From NCBI GenBank assembly GCA_026392775.1, contig JAPLBK010000090.1, positions 1 to 9,863 of the forward strand: a stretch of DNA of 9,863 bases, read 5' to 3'. Positions 1-7,833 of the stretch are shown here, one piece after another. The DNA is from Actinomycetota bacterium (GTDB lineage Bacteria; Actinomycetota; Actinomycetes; Nanopelagicales; Nanopelagicaceae). Numbering within the stretch: the stretch's first letter is position 1; every line of letters begins with the position of its first letter. Below the pieces are notes generated by a model, which was not told the DNA's origin, made no database searches, and saw only the letters and a list, made by a program, of their open reading frames with translations. The position numbers were made by a program, and so were the translations under genes.

Positions 1-1860
1 ACAAAGCTAGACAAGCTCACGTACGGACCAACAGCAGAGGCTGAGACTGTGCGCAAGATGGTTGTTGCGATGTCTCGTGATATTCGAGTGCTGGTTATCA
101 AGCTAGCTGATCGGCTTCATAACGCGCGCACATGGAAATATGTCTCGCCAGAGAACGCTGCGCGTAAAGCCCGTGAGACGCTAGATATCTATGCACCCCT
201 TGCACACCGTTTAGGTATGAACGCCATGAAGTGGGAGTTAGAAGATCTCTCCTTTGAAGTGTTAGAGCCTAAAAAATTTGAAGAGATAGCTCGTTTAGTT
301 GCTGAACGATCACCCTCGCGCGATAAGTTAACACATGATGTGATTGAGATTGTTACGCAAGATTTAGATGCAGATGGAATCAAGGCAACTGTCACTGGAC
401 GGCAAAAGCACTTCTTCTCGGTCTATCAAAAGATGGTGGTTCGAGGCCGTGAGTTCAACGACATCTATGACTTAGTTGGCATCCGCGTATTAGTAGAAGA
501 TGTCCGTGATTGCTACGCAGTTCTTGGCGCAATCCACGCTAGATGGAGTCCAGTTCCTGGTCGATTTAAAGATTACATCGCTATGCCTAAGTTCAACTTA
601 TATCAATCACTTCACACAACTGTGATTGGACCAACTGGTAAAGCTATTGAAATCCAGATTCGAACATTTGACATGCACTCACGTGCTGAGTTTGGTATTG
701 CGGCTCATTGGAAATATAAGCAAGGCCCTGAAAACAATGAGACTTCTCCAGAAATGCTATGGCTGCGGCAATTGCATGAGTGGCAGAAAGAGACTGAGGA
801 TCCATCTGAGTTCTTAGAGGCTCTGCGCTTTGATTTGGGAACACCAGAGGTTTTCGTTTTTACACCAAAGGGAAGCGTTATTGCTCTTCCAGGTGGTTCA
901 ACTCCGGTGGACTTTGCCTTCTCTGTCCATACCGATGTTGGTATTCGTTGCGCCGGTGCAAAAGTAAATGGCCGACTTGTTCCACTGGAGTCACAGTTAA
1001 ATAATGGTGATGTAGTTGAGATTGTTACTAATAAGGGTGAACATGCAGGACCAAGTCGAGATTGGCTTAACTTTGTAAAAAGTCCTCGTGCCCGTTCAAA
1101 GATCAAAGCCTGGTTTAGTAAGGAACGGCGCGAAGAAGCAGTTGATGCAGGACGTGAATCTATTGCTCGCCAAATGCGAAAAGCTGGACTTCCCCTGCAA
1201 AAGATTTTTGCAGGTCATTCTCTTCTTGAACTAGCACATGAACTTCGCTATCCAGATATTGATGCGTTGTATTCAGCGGTGGGGGATGGCCATGTTTCAG
1301 CGGCCTCAATTATTGACAAGCTTGTTGTATCAATGGGGGCTGAGGATTCACATCCAGAACCAACGATGGATACTTTTCCTTCTCGTGCTCCAGCAATAAG
1401 ACGCTCTAGCAATGCGATAGATGTTGAAGGCGCAGATGATGTATTGGTTAAGTTAGCGCGTTGCTGCACCCCTGTTCCGGGTGATGCAATTATTGGATTT
1501 ATCACCAAGGGCAGTGGAGTCTCTATTCACAGGAATGACTGCATTAATGCCGATGATTTACTGCGAAATCAAAGTGATCGTATTGTGAATGTTTCTTGGC
1601 GGTTGGGTACAGCCAGCGTTTTTTTAGTCAATATTCAAGTAGAAGCATTAGATCGTGCTTCACTGCTTGCAGATGTGACGCGCACTCTTTCAGATCAGCA
1701 GGTCAATATTCTTAGTGCTGCGGTGAGTACAACAAAGGATCGAACAGCAATCTCACGCTTTACATTTGAAATGGCAGATGCGACACATCTAGATGCGGTG
1801 TTGGCAGCGGTACGACATATTGAAGGTGTTTACGATGTTTATCGCACCACCAACAATTAG
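1..1860 (+). CDS. rel: Bifunctional (p)ppGpp synthetase/hydrolase Rel (RelA/SpoT homologue), 5' end outside window
   Basis: This is the long RSH enzyme that makes and degrades the alarmone (p)ppGpp in the stringent response. The frame is open from base 1 to the TAG at 1858-1860 (619 residues); the GTG at 49 is internal. Residue 1 already lies in the HD hydrolase domain, whose late IKLADRLHN motif is at about 33-41; the HDxxED part is upstream of the window. The synthetase domain spans about 130-240, with an RFKD loop at 188-191 and EIQIRT at 217-222. RFKD is the RXKD signature of bifunctional Rel/SpoT enzymes, as opposed to EXDD in monofunctional RelA. Next come a TGS domain (about 283-345), a helical region, the zinc-finger/RIS segment with CCTPVPGD (488-495) and HRNDC (510-514), and a C-terminal ACT domain (about 543-617). 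All domains look intact. It is transcribed convergently with the next gene, and the stop codons overlap. Confidence 0.97.
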   Translation, partial: TKLDKLTYGPTAEAETVRKMVVAMSRDIRVLVIKLADRLHNARTWKYVSPENAARKARETLDIYAPLAHRLGMNAMKWELEDLSFEVLEPKKFEEIARLVAERSPSRDKLTHDVIEIVTQDLDADGIKATVTGRQKHFFSVYQKMVVRGREFNDIYDLVGIRVLVEDVRDCYAVLGAIHARWSPVPGRFKDYIAMPKFNLYQSLHTTVIGPTGKAIEIQIRTFDMHSRAEFGIAAHWKYKQGPENNETSPEMLWLRQLHEWQKETEDPSEFLEALRFDLGTPEVFVFTPKGSVIALPGGSTPVDFAFSVHTDVGIRCAGAKVNGRLVPLESQLNNGDVVEIVTNKGEHAGPSRDWLNFVKSPRARSKIKAWFSKERREEAVDAGRESIARQMRKAGLPLQKIFAGHSLLELAHELRYPDIDALYSAVGDGHVSAASIIDKLVVSMGAEDSHPEPTMDTFPSRAPAIRRSSNAIDVEGADDVLVKLARCCTPVPGDAIIGFITKGSGVSIHRNDCINADDLLRNQSDRIVNVSWRLGTASVFLVNIQVEALDRASLLADVTRTLSDQQVNILSAAVSTTKDRTAISRFTFEMADATHLDAVLAAVRHIEGVYDVYRTTNN

Positions 1861-3155
1861 TTAAATTCAGCTAAACCCTTTTCAGCCTCTTCCAACCAGA
1901 CCCTGCGAGCTGCAGCGGATTCTTTAGCCTCTGTTGCTTTTTTAGCATTTCCAGCAGCTTCAGACTTTGCAGCAACCTTTTCGTAGTTTTCAATTGATTC
2001 ACTCAACTGCTTAACAACTTCTTCGGCGCGAGCCTTAGCTGCCGGATCTGTCTTTCGCCAGATTTCAGCTTCAGATTCTTTGATGACGCTCTCCACAGCT
2101 CGCACGCGGGCATCAAGGGATGCGCGCTTATCGCGGTGAGTCATACCGATCTTGCTCCAAGCGTTTAAGTGATCGCGTAGAGCCTTCTTGGCTTGATCCA
2201 CATTAGTGATCGGCAAAAGTGCTTCGATCAGTACAACTAACTCTTCGCGCTTAATAAGGTTGGCAGCCATGGTTGTGTCGCGCTTTTCTAGATCGGCGTT
2301 TTTGGCAGTAAAGAATTGATCTTGCGCGGCCTTAAATCTGGCCCACATCTTTGCATCATCACTTGGCTTTCCACGTCCAGCAGCTTTCCAAGCATCCATA
2401 AGAGCTTTGAAACGCTTAGCAGTTGGGACCCATTGAGTTGATGTTGCTAATTTTTCTGCCTCCTCAATGATGGTCTTTTTGGCATCCACAACAACCTTTT
2501 GAACAGATTCAAGGGCAGCAAAGTGTGTGCGACGACGCTTATCAAATTTGTTTCGAGATGATGAGAAACGCTTCCAAAGATCAGCATCTGCTTTTTTATC
2601 TAAACGGGGTGCAGATTTCCATTCATCAAGGAGGACCTTGAGACGATCTCCAGTTACTTTCCAACTCTCAGAGAGTGCAAGGCTTTCTGCCTCTGCCACA
2701 ATCTTTTCCTTCTCAACAAGAATCTGTTCGCGGCGAGCGGCCTTAGCTGCAGTTTCAGCTGCCTTCTTAGCTTCATAGGCTTCGCGATGTCCCTCAATGA
2801 GTGGCTCAATCTGTTCAACTGATGCAGCAAGAGCATCGAGATCGCCAACACCATTTAAGTCTTTTACTTGATCGCGCAGTTTCTTCACTGCCGTGTAAGC
2901 ATCTGATGGGACTAGTGCGCCACTTTTAATACGGGCTGCAAGGAGAGCAACTTCTGCCGCAAGGAGTTCAAATTTTCGAACGAAGTAAGCCAGAGCCTCT
3001 TCTGAAGTCTTACCAGGATACGAACCCACTGCTTTTTCGCCGGAGGAGGTACGAACAAAGACTGTTCCATCTTCGGCCACTCGGCCAAACGCTGAAGGAT
3101 CTCCGATTAGTGCTGATGCTGCACTTGCTTGTGGTGTTGGATTGAATTCGCTCAT
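1857..3155 (-). CDS. DUF349 domain-containing coiled-coil protein
   Basis: The 432-residue protein is rich in Lys, Glu and Ala, with no signal peptide or membrane segment, so it is probably cytoplasmic. Residues 1-50 form a small non-helical N-terminal part. Residues about 55-160 look like continuous helix or coiled coil, including a KAAETAAKAARRE stretch. DUF349-type repeats with spaced Trp residues follow: about 164-214 (SWKVTGDRLK, then DLWKRF), about 240-295 (QWVPTAKRFK, then MWARFKAAQ), and a weaker third at about 320-370 (NAWSKIG, then EIWRK). The C-terminus is again charged helix. The family is common beside rel in actinobacteria, but I know of no established biochemical function and assign none. 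The ATG at 3155 is preceded by a good Shine-Dalgarno at 7 nt. Its TAA (1857-1859 on the + strand) overlaps the rel stop. The gene diverges from the hydrolase/hisS operon. Confidence 0.93.
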   Translation of the reverse strand: MSEFNPTPQASAASALIGDPSAFGRVAEDGTVFVRTSSGEKAVGSYPGKTSEEALAYFVRKFELLAAEVALLAARIKSGALVPSDAYTAVKKLRDQVKDLNGVGDLDALAASVEQIEPLIEGHREAYEAKKAAETAAKAARREQILVEKEKIVAEAESLALSESWKVTGDRLKVLLDEWKSAPRLDKKADADLWKRFSSSRNKFDKRRRTHFAALESVQKVVVDAKKTIIEEAEKLATSTQWVPTAKRFKALMDAWKAAGRGKPSDDAKMWARFKAAQDQFFTAKNADLEKRDTTMAANLIKREELVVLIEALLPITNVDQAKKALRDHLNAWSKIGMTHRDKRASLDARVRAVESVIKESEAEIWRKTDPAAKARAEEVVKQLSESIENYEKVAAKSEAAGNAKKATEAKESAAARRVWLEEAEKGLAEFN

Positions 3156-3162
3156 GGTGTGT

Positions 3163-3170
3163 TCCCTTTC
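3163..3170 (-). promoter_or_regulatory. Ribosome binding site of the DUF349 gene
   Basis: On the minus strand this reads GAAAGGGA, a clear purine-rich Shine-Dalgarno 7 nt before the ATG at 3155. It supports that start codon. I could not find a convincing -35/-10 pair upstream. TACATT (minus strand, 3184-3189) fits the TAnnnT actinobacterial -10 but has no recognisable -35 at 16-18 nt. Confidence 0.7.
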
Positions 3171-3178
3171 AGCGCGTT

Positions 3179-3193
3179 GTTCTAATGTAGAAC
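3179..3193. promoter_or_regulatory. Perfect 6-3-6 palindrome, possible operator
   Basis: GTTCTA-atg-TAGAAC is a perfect inverted repeat with 6-bp arms. It sits 24 nt upstream of the DUF349 start codon and overlaps the minus-strand TACATT, the best -10 candidate for that gene. A dimeric regulator bound here would block that promoter. The half-sites face the opposite way to the actinobacterial LexA box (GAAC-N4-GTTC), so it is not a LexA site. The bound protein is unknown, and a chance palindrome is possible. Confidence 0.35.
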
Positions 3194-3211
3194 GTCGCTA
3201 TCAGTGTGCGT

Positions 3212-3239
3212 GCTCACTCAAGGCGCACCTTGGATGAGC
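3212..3239 (+). repeat. Imperfect inverted repeat / hairpin with 12-nt arms
   Basis: The left arm is GCTCACTCAAGG (3212-3223), the loop CGCA, and the right arm CCTTGGATGAGC (3228-3239). As RNA, ten Watson-Crick pairs and one U-G pair form, with a single C-A mismatch. It may extend outward by U-G, G-U and C-G pairs to 3209/3242. There is no T-run on either side, so it is not an intrinsic terminator. It could be a leader structure of the hydrolase/hisS transcript or a protein-binding site. Confidence 0.45.
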
Positions 3240-3280
3240 GTGAATCGTGCGGAGGTAAAAGGTACCCTGTTCAGGTGTGT

Positions 3281-3295
3281 GAGCGTCAATCGCTC
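3281..3295 (+). repeat. Small perfect hairpin upstream of the MBL hydrolase gene
   Basis: GAGCG-tcaat-CGCTC is a perfect 5-bp stem with a 5-nt loop, followed by CTAATTTTAAG. It lies 33 nt before the hydrolase ATG. It is too weak, and the following T-tract too short and interrupted, for a confident terminator call. If transcribed it would place a hairpin just upstream of the ribosome binding site. Confidence 0.3.
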
Positions 3296-3314
3296 CTAAT
3301 TTTAAGCGTGGGCG

Positions 3315-3320
3315 AAGGGG
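3315..3320 (+). promoter_or_regulatory. Ribosome binding site deciding the MBL hydrolase start
   Basis: AAGGGG sits 8 nt before the ATG at 3329. It favours that ATG over the in-frame GTG codons at 3206, 3275 and 3320. The protein from 3329 begins MLVDSF, which matches the expected family N-terminus (a first strand, then TNCWV). Confidence 0.65.
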
Positions 3321-3328
3321 TGAATTCG

Positions 3329-3991
3329 ATGCTAGTCGACTCTTTTGCCGCCCCTATGTATGCCACTAACTGTTGGGTCATAGCCCCAAAGGCTGGCAGT
3401 GAGTGTGTAATCATTGATCCAGGTATGCCCGATATTTCAGCGATGTTGGATGAAGTTCTAAAAAGACACTCACTCAAGCCTGTTGCAGTCATTGCTACAC
3501 ATGGCCATCTCGACCACACCTTCTCTATTCAACCTATTGCAGATGGATATTCAATCCCTGCCTATATTCACTCACTTGATCGCATAGCTTTTTCGCACCC
3601 AGAGCAATATTTGAGCCCAGAATTTGCAGCGACATTATCGGCTATGGACTTTGTTGAACCTGGGGATGTAAGAGAATTGCGCAATGAGGAAGTTGTGGAG
3701 CTGGTGGGCATGAAATTTAAAGCCATCCACGCCCCTGGTCATACACCAGGCTCTTTGGTTTTTGTAGTCGATGATGAACTATTAGTTAGCGGCGATGTTC
3801 TCTTTGCTGGTTCCATAGGTCGCACTGATCTGCCGGGTGGATCAGCTGAGGCGATGGAGCAAACTTTGCGCAAAAAAATTATGCCAATGGCAGATCACTT
3901 AAGAGTCCTACCTGGGCACTATGGCGATAGCACCTTGGGCGCTGAGAAGAAGAGCAATCCATATTTGACTGCCCTCAAGGGTCGTTACTAA
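3329..3991 (+). CDS. MBL-fold metallo-hydrolase, glyoxalase II-like (YcbL/GloB family)
   Basis: This 220-residue soluble metallo-hydrolase has the complete di-metal ligand set: THGHLDH (H58, H60, D62, H63), the His of APGHT (H138), the Asp of VSGD (D156) and the His of PGHYG (H197). [13 protein letters not shown] at about 159-171 and the C-terminal NPYL are typical of the stand-alone glyoxalase II-like family encoded next to hisS in actinobacteria. The natural substrate (a thioester such as S-lactoyl-glutathione, mycothiol or another) cannot be read from sequence, so I leave the symbol blank. The start at 3329 rests on a Shine-Dalgarno at 8 nt and family alignment; the open frame extends back to GTG 3206, but that extension has no family resemblance. 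Its TAA shares one base with the hisS ATG (TAATG), which suggests translational coupling. Confidence 0.93.
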   Translation: MLVDSFAAPMYATNCWVIAPKAGSECVIIDPGMPDISAMLDEVLKRHSLKPVAVIATHGHLDHTFSIQPIADGYSIPAYIHSLDRIAFSHPEQYLSPEFAATLSAMDFVEPGDVRELRNEEVVELVGMKFKAIHAPGHTPGSLVFVVDDELLVSGDVLFAGSIGRTDLPGGSAEAMEQTLRKKIMPMADHLRVLPGHYGDSTLGAEKKSNPYLTALKGRY

Positions 3992-5241
3992 TGACCGGGC
4001 AAAAGATTCAAGCACCTAAAGGCGTGAGTGAATATGTTCCACCTCGCTCTGCAGCTTTTGAGTTTGTACGTGAATCCTTAATTGAGCCAGCACGTAAAGC
4101 GGGTTATCAGTTAATTGAACTTCCAGTCTTTGAAGATACAGAACTTTTTACTCGCGGTGTTGGCGAATCAACTGATGTTGTTTCAAAAGAGATGTATACA
4201 TTCCAAGATCGTGGAGATCGCTCCATCACGTTGCGTCCGGAGGGAACTGCAGGCGTGATGCGTGCAGTCATTGAACATGGATTAGATCGCGGTCAACTAC
4301 CAGCCAAACTTTGGTATTCAGGCCAATTCTTTCGAGCAGAGCGTCCACAGGCTGGGCGATATCGCCAGTTCTACCAAGTGGGTATTGAAGCAATTGGATT
4401 AGATGATGCAGCTATTGATGCTGAAGTAATTGCCATCGCAGATGCTGGTTTCAAAGCTATTGGTCTAAGTAAATATCGTCTTGAAATTACTTCTTTGGGA
4501 GATTCTCAATCACGAGATGCCCACCGAGTTGATCTAGTTAAATTTATTGCTGGCATGAGCTTGGATGAGGCAACCAGTGCGCGGACAGCCCTCAATCCGC
4601 TGCGATTATTTGATGACAAGCGTCCTGAGATAAAAGATGCGATGGCCAAAGCACCTTTGCTCATTGATTATTTGAATGAGAGTTCGCGTGTACATTTCGA
4701 GCAAGTCAAGAGATATCTTGATGTCTTAGGTATTTCTTACATACTCAATCCACGCATGGTGCGAGGTCTGGATTACTACACCGGCACTACTTTCGAATTC
4801 GTTCATGAACTTCTAGGTGCTCAATCTGGAATTGGTGGGGGAGGCCGCTATGACGGTCTTATGGCAGAGCTCGGCGGGCAGTCACTATCTGGAATTGGAT
4901 TTGGATTAGGTGTTGATAGAGCCTTGCTTGCCGCAGAGGCCGAGGGCGTAATTAATGAAAATTCTTTTGTATCAGATTTATTCATCATTCCACTGGGTGA
5001 TGCAGCAAAAGAGATGGCAATGAAAATCGCTGGTGAACTGCGAGCTGTGGGAAAGAGCGTTGAAATTGCTTTCGGAGATCGAGCCTTGAAGGGTGCTATG
5101 AAAGGCGCGGACAAAAACGGTGCGCGCTATGTCATCGTTTTGGGGGATTCAGAGATTTCTAGCACAACGGTGGAGCTAAAAGAGATGAAAACTGGCGCCA
5201 CTTCATCGGTTAAGATTGCTTCATTAATCAAGGCAATTTAA
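3991..5241 (+). CDS. hisS: Histidyl-tRNA synthetase (HisRS)
   Basis: This class IIa synthetase charges tRNA-His with histidine using ATP in the cytoplasm. Its 416 residues are the normal bacterial length. Visible landmarks are the motif 1 region (about 40-62, [20 protein letters not shown]), TLRPEGT at 80-86, motif 2 [14 protein letters not shown] (114-127), the histidine-binding RGLDYYTGT (258-266), the glycine-rich [10 protein letters not shown] (280-289), motif 3 [14 protein letters not shown] (301-314), and a C-terminal anticodon-binding domain (about 328-416) with [20 protein letters not shown]. All catalytic motifs are intact. The ATG at 3991 overlaps the previous stop by one base, and [11 protein letters not shown] is a normal family N-terminus. 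aspS follows after 23 nt, so the two are probably co-transcribed. Confidence 0.98.
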   Translation: MTGQKIQAPKGVSEYVPPRSAAFEFVRESLIEPARKAGYQLIELPVFEDTELFTRGVGESTDVVSKEMYTFQDRGDRSITLRPEGTAGVMRAVIEHGLDRGQLPAKLWYSGQFFRAERPQAGRYRQFYQVGIEAIGLDDAAIDAEVIAIADAGFKAIGLSKYRLEITSLGDSQSRDAHRVDLVKFIAGMSLDEATSARTALNPLRLFDDKRPEIKDAMAKAPLLIDYLNESSRVHFEQVKRYLDVLGISYILNPRMVRGLDYYTGTTFEFVHELLGAQSGIGGGGRYDGLMAELGGQSLSGIGFGLGVDRALLAAEAEGVINENSFVSDLFIIPLGDAAKEMAMKIAGELRAVGKSVEIAFGDRALKGAMKGADKNGARYVIVLGDSEISSTTVELKEMKTGATSSVKIASLIKAI

Positions 5242-5264
5242 CTATAGGGATGTAGAACGCAACC

Positions 5265-7016
5265 ATGTTAAGAACTCATGACGCAGGCTCATTGCGCAAA
5301 TCCCATGCCGGAACCACCGTTACTTTGGCCGGCTGGGTCTCCAGGCGTCGCGATCATGGTGGAGTTGCATTTATTGATCTGCGCGATGCCTCTGGTTCAG
5401 TTCAGGTGGTTATTCGAGATGAAAAGATTGCTGGATCCTTGCGTGCGGAATGGTGTTTGCTCATCACTGGTGAAGTCTTAGCTAGACCTGCTGGAAATGA
5501 AAATACAAATATTCCAACTGGTGAAATTGAAATTATGGGTGACACCGTTGTTGTTTTGAGTGAATCTGCGGCGTTGCCCTTTCCAGTTGATTCAGGAAAT
5601 GATTCAGATATCAGCGAAGAAGTGCGCTTGAAATATCGTTATTTAGATTTACGACGCGAGAAGCCAGCGGCAAATCTTCGTCTGCGTTCTAAGGTCACTT
5701 CAGTTATCCGTAGAGTGATGGAAGATGAAGCTTTTCTTGAGATTGAAACGCCGTATTTAACCCGTTCAACACCAGAAGGTGCCCGTGACTTCTTAGTTCC
5801 AGTGCGTCTGCAGCCAGGTAGTTGGTATGCATTGCCTCAATCACCACAGCTCTTTAAACAGTTGTTGATGGTGGCTGGAATGGAAAAGTACTACCAAATC
5901 GCACGTTGTTTTCGTGATGAGGACTTTAGAGCCGATCGCCAGCCAGAGTTCACACAGCTCGATATTGAAATGTCATTTATTGATCAAGAGGACATCTTGG
6001 CTGTTGCTGAAAAGATTGTTGCAAAGATTTGGAAGGAGGCAGTTGGCTACACACTTCCACTTCCCCTACAGCGCATGACTTATGCCGATGCAATGTCTCG
6101 TTATGGTTCAGATAAGCCAGACCTTCGTTTTGGCTATGAACTTACTGAACACACTGCATATTTCGCACAAACCACTTTTAGAGTCTTCCAAGCACCTTAT
6201 GTTGGAAGCGTTGTTATGCCTGGGGGAGCAGCATCACCTCGCCGCGAACTAGATGCCTGGCAAGACTGGGCTAAAGCACGCGGTGCTAAGGGTCTTGCAT
6301 ACATCTTGGTAAATGAAGATGGAACTTTAGGCGGACCTGTTGCTAAGAATCTTTCAGAACAAGAATCTGCAGGAATTGCAGCAGCGGCTGGAGCAAAGCT
6401 CGGAGATGCAATCTTCTTTGCTGCAGGTGAGCGCAGTGCATCGCTTAGTTTATTAGGTGCGGTTCGTTTAGAGATTGGTAAGCGTTGCAATTTGATTCCT
6501 GCAGATAAGTGGGAGTTCCTGTGGGTTGTTGATGCACCTATGTTCGAGCCTACTGATAATGGTGGCTGGACTGCCGTTCACCACCCATTTACTGGACCTA
6601 AGCCAGAGTTTGCACAAACATTTGCTAAGGATCCGGCATCAGCTCTTGCCTACGCCTATGACATTGTTTTAAATGGTACTGAATTAGGTGGTGGATCAAT
6701 TCGTATCCATGATCGCCAAATTCAAAAAGATGTTTTCAGCGTTATTGGTTTAAGTGATGAAGAGGCACAAAGCAAATTTGGTTTCTTATTAGAAGCCTTC
6801 AACTACGGACCACCTCCACATGGAGGAATTGCATTGGGTCTTGATCGTGTGTGTGCTTTGCTCACAGGATCAGATTCGATCCGTGAAGTTATTGCTTTCC
6901 CAAAGACTGCAAGCGGTGGAGACCCATTAACCGGTGCTCCAACTCCTATTACTACGGCGCAACGCAAGGAGAGCGGTATTGATGGCGCTCCTAAAGCAGC
7001 GCCTCAGGTAGGCTAA
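5265..7016 (+). CDS. aspS: Aspartyl-tRNA synthetase (AspRS), bacterial type
   Basis: This class IIb synthetase charges tRNA-Asp. At 583 residues it is a full bacterial-type enzyme: an N-terminal OB-fold anticodon-binding domain (about 1-105), the [11 protein letters not shown] region (168-179), [11 protein letters not shown] (192-202), motif 2 [22 protein letters not shown] (214-235), the bacterial GAD insert (about 285-415, including RVPGG-like VVMPGG and GGPVAKNLS), HHPFTGP (439-445), [13 protein letters not shown] (471-483) and motif 3 [17 protein letters not shown] (519-535). Whether it also mischarges tRNA-Asn, as in actinobacteria that use GatCAB, cannot be decided here. The ATG at 5265 has only AGGGA 14 nt upstream, an unusually long spacing. 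The frame ends in tandem stops TAATAA (7014-7019). The DUF948 gene follows after 4 nt. Confidence 0.98.
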   Translation: MLRTHDAGSLRKSHAGTTVTLAGWVSRRRDHGGVAFIDLRDASGSVQVVIRDEKIAGSLRAEWCLLITGEVLARPAGNENTNIPTGEIEIMGDTVVVLSESAALPFPVDSGNDSDISEEVRLKYRYLDLRREKPAANLRLRSKVTSVIRRVMEDEAFLEIETPYLTRSTPEGARDFLVPVRLQPGSWYALPQSPQLFKQLLMVAGMEKYYQIARCFRDEDFRADRQPEFTQLDIEMSFIDQEDILAVAEKIVAKIWKEAVGYTLPLPLQRMTYADAMSRYGSDKPDLRFGYELTEHTAYFAQTTFRVFQAPYVGSVVMPGGAASPRRELDAWQDWAKARGAKGLAYILVNEDGTLGGPVAKNLSEQESAGIAAAAGAKLGDAIFFAAGERSASLSLLGAVRLEIGKRCNLIPADKWEFLWVVDAPMFEPTDNGGWTAVHHPFTGPKPEFAQTFAKDPASALAYAYDIVLNGTELGGGSIRIHDRQIQKDVFSVIGLSDEEAQSKFGFLLEAFNYGPPPHGGIALGLDRVCALLTGSDSIREVIAFPKTASGGDPLTGAPTPITTAQRKESGIDGAPKAAPQVG

Positions 7017-7020
7017 TAAC

Positions 7021-7380
7021 ATGGGTCCAGGTGGAATTGCAACAATAATCGCAAGTTGTGCGCTGATGGTTATCGCCATCGCAGCTGCCTACGTGATTAT
7101 TCGTTTAGGTCGTTTTATCGATGAGGCTAAAGCTTCTCTCAAAGTAATCACTGATGAAACCGCACCGTTAATTGATGAAGTTCATACCACTGTCACTTTG
7201 GTCAACGGGCCGCTTAAGAGTATTAATCGCATTACTAAGAATGCTGAAGATCTCTCTGACAAAGTAAATGAAGCCACCACCTCATTCATTAACAAAAATG
7301 GCTCAGCCGTTAAAGTGGCTGGAGCTTTACTTTCTGCTGCATCGATGAAGAAATCCCGATCTAAGAAGAAGGCTGAGTGA
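7021..7380 (+). CDS. DUF948 domain-containing single-pass membrane protein
   Basis: This is a 119-residue protein with one N-terminal transmembrane helix (about 6-28, hydrophobic Ile/Ala/Val). It is followed by an amphipathic helical region with regularly spaced Asp, Val and Leu (about 29-95) and a very basic tail (KKSRSKKKAE). This is the DUF948 architecture: a membrane anchor plus helices that resemble a coiled coil or chemoreceptor. In many actinobacteria such a gene directly precedes alaS. No function is established and I assign none. The ATG at 7021 follows the aspS tandem stops, with AGGTAGG (7006-7012) as a plausible Shine-Dalgarno inside the end of aspS. Its TGA lies 9 nt before alaS in the same reading frame. 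Confidence 0.88.
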   Translation: MGPGGIATIIASCALMVIAIAAAYVIIRLGRFIDEAKASLKVITDETAPLIDEVHTTVTLVNGPLKSINRITKNAEDLSDKVNEATTSFINKNGSAVKVAGALLSAASMKKSRSKKKAE

Positions 7381-7389
7381 TCCCCACAA

Positions 7390-7833
7390 GTGGAATCCGC
7401 CGAGATCCGTTCGCGCTGGCTGCGCTTCTTTGAATCAGATAACCGTCAAGGCTTAACCCACACCGTTGTTCCTTCAGCATCTTTGATTGCTGATGATCCC
7501 AATCTTTTGCTTGTTAATGCAGGAATGGTTCCTTTTAAGCCATATTTCCTCGGTGAAATTACTCCTCCCTACAAGCGTGCAACTTCAGTTCAAAAGTGTG
7601 TTCGAACGTTAGATATAGATGAAGTAGGCAAGACAACGCGTCATGGTTCATTTTTCCAGATGTGCGGAAACTTCTCCTTTGGTGATTACTTCAAAGAGGG
7701 TGCGATCGCACTCGCGTGGGAGCTACTGACTCGTCCCATTAAAGATGGTGGTTATGGTTTTGCAGAGGATCGTTTATGGGTAACGGTTTATCTAGATGAT
7801 GACGAAGCCGCAGATGTTTGGCACGTGTTCTGA
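7390..7833 (+). CDS. alaS: AlaRS fragment 1: N-terminal half of the catalytic domain
   Basis: The fragment encodes 147 residues, of which the first 145 are native AlaRS and the last two (VF before TGA) are read out of frame. It starts at GTG 7390; the in-frame TGA of the DUF948 gene at 7378 leaves no other start, and (M)[14 protein letters not shown] matches the family N-terminus. There is no good Shine-Dalgarno at normal spacing (GAAGG at 7368-7372 is 17 nt away), so translation may depend on coupling to the upstream gene. Motif 2 is present: QKCVRT (68-73) with the ATP-binding Arg, and [20 protein letters not shown] (82-101). The native sequence stops after [13 protein letters not shown], where a helix and the DNFW segment should follow. 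Confidence 0.85.
   Translation: MESAEIRSRWLRFFESDNRQGLTHTVVPSASLIADDPNLLLVNAGMVPFKPYFLGEITPPYKRATSVQKCVRTLDIDEVGKTTRHGSFFQMCGNFSFGDYFKEGAIALAWELLTRPIKDGGYGFAEDRLWVTVYLDDDEAADVWHVF

Larger units (their letters stand above)
3156..3328. other. Divergent intergenic control region (173 nt)
   Basis: This is the only sizeable non-coding gap in the window. It separates the divergent DUF349 gene and the MBL/hisS operon, so both promoters should lie here. It holds a perfect 15-bp palindrome (3179-3193), a long imperfect hairpin (3212-3239), an isolated GGAGGT (3251-3256), a 5-bp hairpin (3281-3295) and the hydrolase ribosome binding site (3315-3320). Weak + strand -10 candidates are TACCCT (3263-3268) and TAATTT (3297-3302), neither with a good -35. 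I see no tRNA or credible small protein gene. The frame reading into the hydrolase from GTG 3206 is open but looks like leader rather than protein. Confidence 0.75.

Noticed and set aside
705..1106. 133-residue minus-strand frame inside rel
   Set aside because: It is antisense to a highly conserved coding region, with no ribosome binding site and no recognisable protein features. The other antisense frames in aspS, hisS and alaS are likewise shadows.
2527..2778. 83-residue plus-strand frame opposite the DUF349 gene
   Set aside because: It is an Arg/Ser-rich shadow of the Lys/Ala-rich coding strand, with no support of its own.
3179..3193. LexA (SOS) box
   Set aside because: The half-sites run GTTC...GAAC with a 7-nt centre. 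The actinobacterial LexA box is GAAC-N4-GTTC, the opposite arrangement.
3281..3305. Intrinsic terminator at the small hairpin before the hydrolase
   Set aside because: The stem is only 5 bp, the T-tract is short and interrupted, and no + strand gene upstream needs terminating.
3206..3328. Upstream extension of the MBL hydrolase from GTG 3206 (41 extra residues)
   Set aside because: The extension has no family resemblance and no ribosome binding site. The ATG at 3329 has AAGGGG at 8 nt and gives the expected N-terminus.
7796..7825. ATG 7796 as a true start of a separate downstream AlaRS gene
   Set aside because: The ten codons before 7826 are an out-of-frame reading of fragment 1, and the homology begins abruptly at the Cys codon. 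A split two-gene AlaRS would not lack the intervening residues.
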